From assembly GCF_042186555.1 (NCBI RefSeq), contig NC_133335.1, forward strand, positions 179,701,419 to 179,765,418: 64,000 nucleotides of DNA. Reading direction: 5' to 3'. A program made the position numbers and the translations under genes. Origin of the DNA: Aquarana catesbeiana. Its lineage: Eukaryota > Chordata > Amphibia > Anura > Ranidae. Under the pieces are notes generated by a model. That model was not told where the DNA came from. It did not search any database and saw only the letters and a program-made list of their open reading frames with translations. Below, one piece after another: positions 56,501 to 64,000 of the stretch. The stretch's first letter is position 1. Every line of letters starts with the position of its first letter.

Positions 56501-59500
56501 AAACAAATTGCTATTATCTTAAAAAAAAAGCAGCACAAATTTTTATTATGACACAAAAAAGCACAAATATAAAAACAAGCTGTTATAACTAAAAAACCAT
56601 AACAGCACAAATAAAAATTTTAGCAGCACAAACCAGCACAAATGAGGCACTAACCAACGAGACCAGTTTTGTGTCATTTGGGTGTAGTAGGGGGGCTGAG
56701 TGACCTTTGGTGACCTTTAATAAATCATTAATAACGCAAAAACGATAAAAGGTAGGACAGAAATTTTAGCAGCACAAAACAGCACAAATGTAGCACTAAA
56801 GAAACACACTTGAGTTTTTATTTGTGCTGATTGTAGGGTGGGCAAAGTGAGTGGGGTTTGAAAAAAAAAACTGTTATAACTTAAAAACCATAACAGCACA
56901 AATAAAAATTTTAGCAGCACAAACCAGCACAAACGTAGCACTAACCAACGAGACCAGTTTCGTGTCATTTGGGCATTGTTGGGGGGCTGACTGGCCTTTG
57001 GTGACCTTTAACCTCCCTGGCGGTATTCCCGAGTCTGGCTCGGGTTGGATTTTTTATACCAAAAGCGGTATCCCCGAGCCAGACTCGGGCTTGCATCGCA
57101 GGATCCAGGAAGAGCATACTTACCTTGTCCCCTGGATCCTGCGATGTCTCCCCGCTGTGATCGGCGAGCCGCTGTGTCTCGCTCGATTCACAGTGCCGAG
57201 CTCCGTTCCCTGCGAGCGTTGCGACGCACGGGGACGGAGTTCGGCGGTAAATTCAAAAGTGAAACACACAGTATAGATACAGCATACTGTAATCTTACAG
57301 ATTACAGTACTGTATAAAATAATTACACATCCCCTTTGTCCCTAGTGGTCTGCCCAGTGTCCTGCATGCAGTTTTATATATATAAAACTGTTCTTTCTGC
57401 CAGGAAACTGGAGATTGTCCATAGCAACCAAAACTGTCTCTTTACATCAAAAGTGGTTTTAGAGCAGCTAGAAAACAGCGATAATAAATTAGAATCACTT
57501 GCAGAATTGAGCGATAGTGATTTGTGGGGAGATCCGTCATCAAACACTAAAAGTAACGAAAGCTAAAATTCTGCAACTGAGCAAATTTCAGTGTTTTTGA
57601 TTTGATTACATTATTATATAATTTTTATTATTATTATATTATTATTTGTTATAATTATTTATAGTTATTATATTATATTATAATTTTTTATTTCGTTTTT
57701 CAAACTTTATCATACCCGGGATGTCTACTAGACTCTTGTTTGGACAGATTTAAGTGAACTATTCCTAAGAATTACAGGCCTACAATATAAAACGCCAAAT
57801 TTCTGTGCAAAATAATTGTACCGCTTTCAGCACCTAAAATCAGAAATAATCATACCGCCAGGGAGGTTAATAAATCATTAATAACGAGAAAACGATAAAA
57901 GATAGAACGGAAATTTTAGCAGCAAAAAACAGCACAAAGTAGCACTAACCAACGAGACCAGTTTTGTGTCATTTGGGCATTATAGGGGGGCTGAGTGACC
58001 TTTGGTGACCTTTAATAAATCATTAATAACGCAAAAACGATAATAGATAGAACGGAAATGTTAGCAGCACAAAACAGCACAAACGTAGCACTAACCAACG
58101 AGACCAGTTTTGTGTCATTTGGGTGTTGTAGGGGGGCTGACTGACCTTTGGTGACCTTTAATAAATCATTAATAACGCAAAAACGATAAAAGGTAGAACG
58201 GAAATTTTAGCAGCACAAACCAGCACAAACGTAGCACTAACCAACGAGACCAGTTTCGTGTCATTTGGGTGTTGTAGGGGGGCTGACTGACCTTTGGTGA
58301 CCGTTAATAAATCATTAATAACACAAAAATGATAAAAGATAGAACGGAAATTTTAGCAGCACAAAACAGCACAAACGTAGCACTAACCAACGAGACCAGT
58401 TTTGTGTCATTTGGGCATTATAGGGGGGCTGAGTGACCTTTGGTGACCTTTAATAAATCATTAATAACGCAAAAACGATAATAGATAGAACGGAAATGTT
58501 AGCAGCACAAAACAGCACAAACGTAGCACTAACCAACGAGACCAGTTTTGTGTCATTTGGGCGTTGTAGGGGGGCTGACTGACCTTTGGTGACCTTTAAT
58601 AAATCATTAATAACGCAAAAACGATAAAAGATAGAACAGAATTTTTAGCAGCACAAAACAGCACAAACGTAGCACTAACCAACGAGACCAGTTTTGTGTC
58701 ATTTGGGTGTTGTAGGGGGGCTGACTGACTTTTGGTGACCTTTAATAAATCATTAATAACGCAAAAACGATAACAGGTAGAACGGAAATTTTAGCAGCAC
58801 AAAACAGCACAAATGTAGCACTAAAGAAACACACTTGAGTTTTTATTTGTGCTGATTGTAGGGTGGGCAAAGTGAGTGGGGTTTGAAAAAAAAAAAAAAC
58901 TGTTATAACTTAAAAACCATAACAGCACAAATAAAAATTTTAGCAGCACAAACCAGCACAAACGTAGCACTAACCAACGAGACCAGTTTCGTGTCATTTG
59001 GGTGTTGTAGGGGGGCTGACTGACCTTTGGTGACCGTTAATAAATCATTAATAACACGAAAATGATAAAAGATAGAACGGAAATTTTTGCAGCACAAAAC
59101 AGCACAACCGTAGCACTAACCAACGAGACCAGTTTTGTGTCATTTGGGCATTATAGGGGGCTGAGTGACCTTTGGTGACCTTTAATAAATCATTAATAAC
59201 GCAAAAACGATAAAAGATAGAACGGAAATGTTAGCAGCACAAAACAGCACAAACGTAGCACTAACCAACGAGACCAGTTTTGTGTCATTTGGGCGTTGTA
59301 GGGGGGCTGACTGACCTTTGGTGACCTTTAATAAATCATTAATAACGCAAAAACGATAAAAGATAGAACAGAATTTTTAGCAGCACAAAACAGCACAAAC
59401 GTAGCACTAACCAACGAGACCAGTTTTGTGTCATTTGGGTGTTGTAGGGGGGCTGACTTACTTTTGGTGACCTTTAATAAATCATTAATAACGCAAAAAC

Positions 59501-60190
59501 GATAACAGGTAGAACGGAAATTTTAGCAGCACAAAACAGCACAAATGTAGCACTAAAGAAACACTTGAGTTTTTATTTGTGCTGATTGTAGGGTGGGCAA
59601 AGTGAGTGGGGTTTGAAAAAAAAATATAAACTGTTATAACTTAAAAACCATAACAGCACAAATAAAAATTTTAGCAGCACAAACCAGCACAAACGTAGCA
59701 CTAACCAACGAGACCAGTTTTGTGTCATTTGGGCGTTGTAGGGGGGCTGACTGACCTTTGGTGACCTTTAATAAATCATTAATAACGCAAAAACGATAAA
59801 GGATAGAACGGAAATGTTAGCAGCACAAAACAGCACAAACGTAGCACTAACCAACGAGACCAGTTTTGCGTCATTTGGGCATTGTAGGGGGGCTGTCTGA
59901 CCTTTGGTGACCTTTAATAAATCATTAATAACGCAAAAACGATAAAAGATAGAACGGAATTTTTAGCAGCACAAAACAGCACAAACGTAGCACTAACCAA
60001 CGAGACCAGTTTTGTGTCATTTGGGTGTTGTAGGGGGGCTAGGTGTTGTCACAGTCTGGAAAAAACAATTGCTAATATCTTAAAAATAAAAGCAGCACAA
60101 ATGTAAATTTTTACGGCACAAAACAGCACAAACGTAGCACTAAAGAAACACACTTGAGTTTTTATTTGTGCTGATTGTAGGGGGGCCAGC
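56500..60190 (-). repeat. 146-bp tandem repeats, right arm
   Basis: The landmark TAGGGGGGCTGA recurs at exactly 146-bp steps (58,128; 58,274; 58,420; 58,566; 58,712). Longer units with AAAGAAACACACTTGAG and CTGTTATAACTTAAAAACC occur near 56,800, 58,830 and 59,560. A block with the rare CAGTTTCGTG and GGTGACCGTTAATAAATC variants repeats at 58,251 and 58,984, giving a higher-order period of 733 bp. Confidence 0.95.
57008..57870. mobile_element. 855-bp TTAA transposon with CCTCCCTGGCGGT ends
   Basis: TTAA at 57,008-57,011 and 57,867-57,870. Ends CCTCCCTGGCGGTATTCCCG and ATACCGCCAGGGAGG. Excision leaves GACCTTTAATAAATCATTAA, exactly the 146-bp repeat consensus, so target site and mechanism (TTAA, piggyBac-like) are certain. 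The 76-codon frame at 57,336-57,566 is also partly present in the sister copy at 29,200 (ETGDCP.., SVPLYIKSGFRSARKQ-like) but has no domain I recognise. Confidence 0.95.
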
Positions 60191-60893
60191 TTCGCTGAGC
60201 TCTCCAGAAATGCTCAATTGGGTTTAAGGCAGGGCTCCGGCTGGGCCATTCAAGAACAGTCACGGAGTTGTTGTGAAACCACTCCTTTGTTATTTTAGCT
60301 GTGTGCTTAGGGTCATTGTCTTGTTGGAAGGTAAACCTTCGGCCCAGTCTGAGTTCCTGGCACTCTGGAGAAGGTTTTCGTCCAGGATATCCCTGTACTT
60401 GGCCGCATTCATCTTTCCCTCGATTGCAACCAGTCGTCCTGTCCCTGCAGCTGAAAAACACCTCCACAGCATGATGCTGCCACCTCCATGCTTCACTGTT
60501 GGGACTGTATTGGACAGGTGATGAGCAGTGTCTAGTTTTCTCCACACATACCGCTTAGAATTAAGGCCAAAAAGTTCTATCTTGGTCTCATCAGACCAAA
60601 GAATCTTATTTCTCACCATCTTGGAGTCCTTCAGGTGTTTTTTAGCAAACTCCATGTGGGCTTTCATGTGTCTTGCACTGAGGAGAGGCTTCAGTTGGGC
60701 CACTCTGCCATAAAGCCCAGACTGGTGGAGGACTGCAGTGATGGTTGACTTTCTACAACTTTCTCCCATCTCCCGACTGCATCTCTGGAGCTCAGCCACA
60801 GTGATCTTTGGGTTCTTCTTTACCTCTCTCACCAAGGCTCTTCTCCCCCGATAGCTCAGTTTGGCCGGACGGCCAGCTGTAGAGTTCCCCCTT
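60162..60893 (-). pseudogene. Tc1 transposase with intact DD34E residues, broken elsewhere
   Basis: From 60,893 downward the frame reads GRPAKLSYRGRRALVREV (second helix-turn-helix), HQSGLYGRVAQLKPLLS, then the first Asp in LWSDETKIELFG and GGGSIMLWRCFSAAGTG. A frameshift near 60,370 moves to the frame containing LRLGRRFTFQQDNDPKH (second Asp) and SPALNPIEHFW (Glu). Exactly 34 residues separate Asp and Glu, as in active Tc1 enzymes. The first helix-turn-helix (about 55 residues) is deleted. The foldback element interrupts the frame a few codons after NPIEHFW; the C-terminal end is at 52,700-52,835. Confidence 0.93.
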
Positions 60894-61023
60894 ACAATAA
60901 AACAATAAAACAATGTCTTCCTCACTCCCCCTTACCTTAGGGTCCCCAGTCACACTGGCCATTTATATTTTTGTCCCATCCATGCATGCAGGCTGTACGG
61001 GACTTTCACCACTCCGTCCAGTC

Positions 61024-61232
61024 CAGTGTCAACCACAGAAAACCCTGTATATGCAAAGAATAAAACATGCTATAGTGCATTACAGGACATACTGTGCTGC
61101 TTTATTAAAGTAATGTACTGTACTTACAGCAAACTTTACTAGGATAAAGAGACAAATTGTTTAATTGTCCTGGTAATGCACTATAGCATGTTTTATTCTT
61201 TGCATATACAGGGTTTTCTGTGGTTGGTACTG
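61024..61232. repeat. 65-bp inverted repeat with 78-bp spacer
   Basis: Left arm 61,024-61,088 (AACCACAGAAAACCCTGTAT..ATGCTATAGTGCATTA) and right arm 61,167-61,232 are reverse complements with about three differences. Could be the long inverted ends of a 209-bp MITE; flanking duplication not evident. Confidence 0.92.
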
Positions 61233-61239
61233 GCCTGGA

Positions 61240-61840
61240 GGGAGTGGCGAAAGGCCGCTTTTGGGAGAAAGCTATTATACCTGCATTGTCGCTTTTTGCG
61301 TAAAGTGGCTGCAAATATCCAGCAGATGACAAGCGCACATGACCTCATAAGTTTATGAGGTCACATATTTTGGTAAGCAGATAATGTGTGTGCTCTGTAC
61401 TTTGGACGTACATACATTAATTATTCTCACTGTTTATCACATGGCACATTTACATGAGCAGTCCAGTTGGATCCGCCTATCTGTTTTTCAGGCGGACCCA
61501 ATTAGACCCTCCATTCTCTTCTATAGAGCAGTGGGTGTAATCTCCAATCCAATCTGGTCTACTAAAAACAAACGGAAGGGGATTTGTTCCCCTCCGCCAG
61601 GGCGGATCAGATCAAATTGCAGTCAGGTGTAAACGGACAGCAAAGTCTGTTTACATCCAACCGCTCACAGAGCAGATCAGGCTCTATCCCACCCTGTTCA
61701 GAGGGGATCAGCTCACAGATCCCCCACTGAGCAAAGTGGAGATCTCCCCTCTGTATAGATCCAGTGTTGGCAGCTGCAGCCTCGGGGCCTGAGGCACCCC
61801 ACAAAAGAGACGGAGCAAGTGCTCCAAGTACTCCAAGTGC
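61240..61840. other. Repeat remnants, no gene
   Basis: Contains GGATCCGCC and GGCGGACC/GGCGGATC boxes (61,470-61,610) and a short inverted pair, AACGGACAGCAAAGTCTGTTTACA, typical of frog MITEs. Also a short palindrome, CTCATAAGTTTATGAG, at about 61,343. Ends could not be paired. Confidence 0.45.
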
Positions 61841-61843
61841 CTC

Positions 61844-62049
61844 ATGCCGTGTACACACGGTCGGACTTGCCAACGCGACAAGCTCTGTCAGCATTACCGA
61901 CGGAAAAATTTAGAGCATGTTCTCTATCTAAGTCAGTTGGAAATGCCGACAGAAAAAGTCCAATGGGGCATACACACGGTCGGATTATCCGACCAACAGC
62001 TCCCTTCGGACTTTTTCTGTCAGAAATTCTGACCGTGTGTACGCGGCAT
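61844..62049. mobile_element. 206-bp MITE, relative of 493-931
   Basis: Starts ATGCCGTGTACACACGGTCG and ends with the reverse complement of ATGCCGCGTACACACGGTCA. The interior carries further CGGTCGGA and TTTTTCTGTC boxes. Confidence 0.8.
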
Positions 62050-62081
62050 AACAGGGCATAGACAAAAAATACTGAGGGGGT

Positions 62082-62922
62082 CAAGGCCAGTGCTTGAGCA
62101 TTTTGCGCCCTAGGCAAGACCAGCTACTTGCACCCCCCCCCTCCCCCCCCAAAAAAATAAGATAAAACTTAAAACATTTTAAAAACAGTAGAAAGTATTA
62201 ATACAACAGAACATGGAACTTCTAAGTTTCTTTTAATTTGCAAAAATAAGTGCCATAAGATGCCAACAGCACTAATAAAACGGGGAAGATATATATTAAC
62301 CAAATATAAATTGACTGTATTAACCAAATATAAAACAAATATAACAAATACTTTTCAATACAAATACTGAAGGATCTCTGATCTCAGCAAATTCAGCCTA
62401 TGCAAGGCTGCTTTTCACTTCCCTTCCAGGAAAAAGTGGGGTAGGGTGATCTGTAAATCTGTCACACTTTTTTTATTATTTCACTGTGTGCCATTATAAA
62501 AATATATTACCATGATGAAACCATTATATTAAAAAAAGCATATGATTTGCAGTCCAAGTCCAACTACTAATACATTTTTTAACATATCAGCAAAGGAAGC
62601 CTGTGCAGGGGTGCTTTTTCACCTCCTTGCCAAGGTTAGCTCCATGTGGAAACTGACTGGGGAGCTGTAAGAAAGTAATGTCATTGGTTGGATATCTCTT
62701 CTTCATGGATTAGCTGAAGTTTGCAGGAGACGGCTTAGTCTCCGGCTAACATCATCTAATCCTGCAGCAGTATGCAGAACATTGGCTTAGTGTGTGGGTA
62801 ACACCAGCAAAATTTGTGGGGAATGCAGCAGACAGTAGGGAAACCAGAGGCCATGGATGTGCCCTAGGTGGGAGAGCACCCTAGATGGCTGCCTAGTTTG
62901 CCTAGCAGTAGCGCCAGACTTG
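62082..62922. mobile_element. 841-bp non-autonomous hAT, GCCCTAGGCAAGA type
   Basis: Left CAAGGCCAGTGCTTGAGC with GCGCCCTAGGCAAGACC; right end reverse-complemented CAAGTCTGGCGCTACTGC with CTAGGCAAACTAGG. Matches a frog hAT terminus theme (GGCGCCCTAGGCAA). The 8-bp duplication is not exact. Interior AT-rich, no coding. Confidence 0.65.
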
Positions 62923-63216
62923 AGAGGGGCAATAACCATTTCCTACTCAATCAAAAACTAAAAAAGTTTTGGCTTTAAGTACACTTTAAATTAACAAAGG
63001 GCTGTAGTGATCTGGCAACAAAAATGATTTGACCTGATTTATTGATCCTGAAAACAAGATCCAACATTGGTGTGTGTCAAGGCCAAAAAAGAGTTCCCAA
63101 CAGGTCTGAAAGTCTGACGGAGGGCCTGAGTGAAAACTGAAGAAAAAACATTTGTTCCTAAAACAAGGTCTACTGACAGAAATCAGCAAAACAGAAAAGC
63201 AGCATGGATTTCCTAT
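62923..63216. other. No feature seen
   Basis: Unique-looking sequence leading into the duplicated segment. The minus-strand open frame here crosses into the duplication and has no domain. Confidence 0.5.
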
Positions 63217-63566
63217 CAACCTTGAAGGCCTGACAAAGGACACACCAAGTGGAAAACATAACAAATCTATTTGCTGAAAATACTGCATATTCAGAAAAAT
63301 CTACTGACTTTCTGACAGTCTGTGGCTACACAACAAGAAAGCTCTATTAACTCCTAGCATTGATGGCTCACAGAAAGGCCCAATCTTAAAATACACAAGA
63401 AAAATGTACACACTGAAAACATACACATTTGGGGGAAAAAGATCCATATTTGAGGTTTTAGATTTGACCATTTACGTTCTTGTTTAATAAATAATTTTAC
63501 AGGTTGGGTTTAAAGTGTGGTTCAGTCATGTTCTTCCTTTGTGAACCACTGTTATTACATACAGTG

Positions 63567-63568
<2 letters not shown>

Positions 63569-63626
<58 letters not shown>
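63569..63626. repeat. (TA)n microsatellite
   Basis: About 29 uninterrupted TA units, exactly at the TA target site of the adjacent Tc1 element. Confidence 0.95.
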
Positions 63627-63629
<3 letters not shown>

Positions 63630-64000
63630 TGGGGACGGAAAGTATTCAGACCCCCTTAAATTTTTCACTCTTTGTTATAGTGCAGCCATTTGCTAAAATC
63701 ATTTAAGTTCATTTTTTTCCTCATTAATGTACACACAGCACCCCATATTGACAGAAAAACACAGAATTGTTGACATTTTTGCAGATTTATTAAAATAGAA
63801 AAACTGAAATATCACATGGTCCTAAGTATTCAGACCCTTTGCTCAGTATTTAGTAGAAGCACCCTTTTGATCTAATACAGCCATGAGGCTTTTTGGGAAA
63901 GATGCAACAAGTTTTTCACACCTGGATTTGTGGATCCTCTGCCATTCCTCCTTGCAGATCCTCTCCAGTTCTGTCAGGTTGGATGGTAAACGTTGGTGGA
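63627..64000 (-). mobile_element. Tc1-like transposon, partial (window edge)
   Basis: CAGTGGGGACGGAAAGTATT terminus, then the same 3' coding end of the transposase as at 52,700-52,818. Continues beyond the window. Confidence 0.92.

Larger units (their letters stand above)
52836..60210. mobile_element. 7.36-kb foldback (Mutator-like?) element with 9-bp TSD
   Basis: CTCCAGAAA stands at 52,836-52,844 and 60,202-60,210. The element (52,845-60,201) begins AGCTCAGCGAAGCTGGCCCC and ends with its exact reverse complement. The inverted arms continue inward with ACAATCAGCACAAATAAAAA and then 146-bp tandem units. The left arm spans 52,845-54,244 (about 1.4 kb), the right about 56,030-60,201 (about 3.3 kb after removing a nested TTAA element). 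The inner arm sections (53,770-54,244 and 56,030-56,500) are a different, mutually inverted sequence. No transposase is seen. A 9-bp duplication and tandem-repeat-built inverted arms fit Foldback or Mutator-like elements; P/Galileo types (7-8 bp) are less likely. Confidence 0.88.
52446..60893 (-). mobile_element. Tc1-like transposon interrupted by a foldback element, right end lost
   Basis: TA (52,444-52,445) then CAGTGGGGACAGAAAGTATT, a classic Tc1 terminus. Coding sequence runs on the minus strand. The 52,845-60,201 element lies within it with a 9-bp duplication. The right side stops at about 60,893, where the transposase N-terminus gives way to unrelated sequence, so the right inverted repeat is missing. 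Net length about 1.1 kb. Confidence 0.9.
63217..64000. repeat. Direct duplication, right copy (partner 52,100-52,818)
   Basis: Collinear with the left copy to the end of the window. It differs by a TA-repeat expansion at 63,569-63,626 next to a duplicated ACAGTGGG. The window end corresponds to 52,818. Confidence 0.93.

Overview
The window looks like vertebrate intergenic DNA made almost entirely of mobile elements and tandem repeats. I see no convincing host protein gene, rRNA gene or functional tRNA gene. The mix points to an amphibian, most likely a ranid-type frog with a large genome. It combines Tc1, hAT and piggyBac DNA transposons with many short non-autonomous derivatives, a Penelope-like element (PLE), an L1/Tx1-type LINE, and repeat families I recognise from frog sequence (TTAA-flanked elements beginning CCACTT.AG, elements with CCTCCCTGGCGGT ends, GTACACACGGTCGGA MITEs). 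The organism is an inference from repeat content, not from a gene.

Layout. 1-1,350: low complexity, a MITE and an L1 fragment. About 1,360-10,459: a decayed BED-finger hAT transposon on the minus strand. Its coding part is at 2,182-5,084 and its 5' flank holds a 101-bp array (5,213-7,490) and microsatellites. It carries a 602-bp insert with an 18-bp target-site duplication (TSD), and a smaller hAT (7,852-10,412) that itself contains another hAT (8,004-9,432), each with an exact 8-bp TSD. 11,473-12,578: a Tc1 element. 13,849-16,165: hAT-like sequence and a 34-bp array. 17,987-23,610: a 5.6-kb TTAA-flanked piggyBac element that keeps only the C-terminal cysteine-rich domain of its transposase. 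23,897-27,315: a Tc1 element split by two hATs. 27,359-28,109: a TTAA MITE. 28,117-31,420: a PLE with reverse-transcriptase and GIY-YIG remnants, split by a DNA transposon. 34,031-39,990: a TTAA MITE and an L1 split by a piggyBac MITE and a hAT. 40,998-46,854: two very large minisatellites (31-bp and C-rich 34-bp). 47,290-52,100: scattered repeat fragments. 52,446-60,893: a Tc1 copy interrupted by a 7.36-kb foldback-type element (52,845-60,201). 61,024-64,000: an inverted repeat, MITEs, and a second copy of the 52,100-52,818 segment.

The most notable object is the 52,845-60,201 element. It has identical, inward-extending long inverted termini built from 146-bp tandem repeats, an exact 9-bp TSD (CTCCAGAAA), and two nested transposons. 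Its architecture resembles Foldback or Mutator-like elements, and I see no transposase in it. The pre-insertion sequence is duplicated at the right edge of the window, which stops 17 bases short of the corresponding target site.

The coding remnants all belong to transposons and all carry frameshifts, stops or lost catalytic residues, so nothing here is likely to be autonomous. The nesting gives a relative chronology: L1, PLE, Tc1 and large hAT insertions came first, the small hATs and TTAA elements later.
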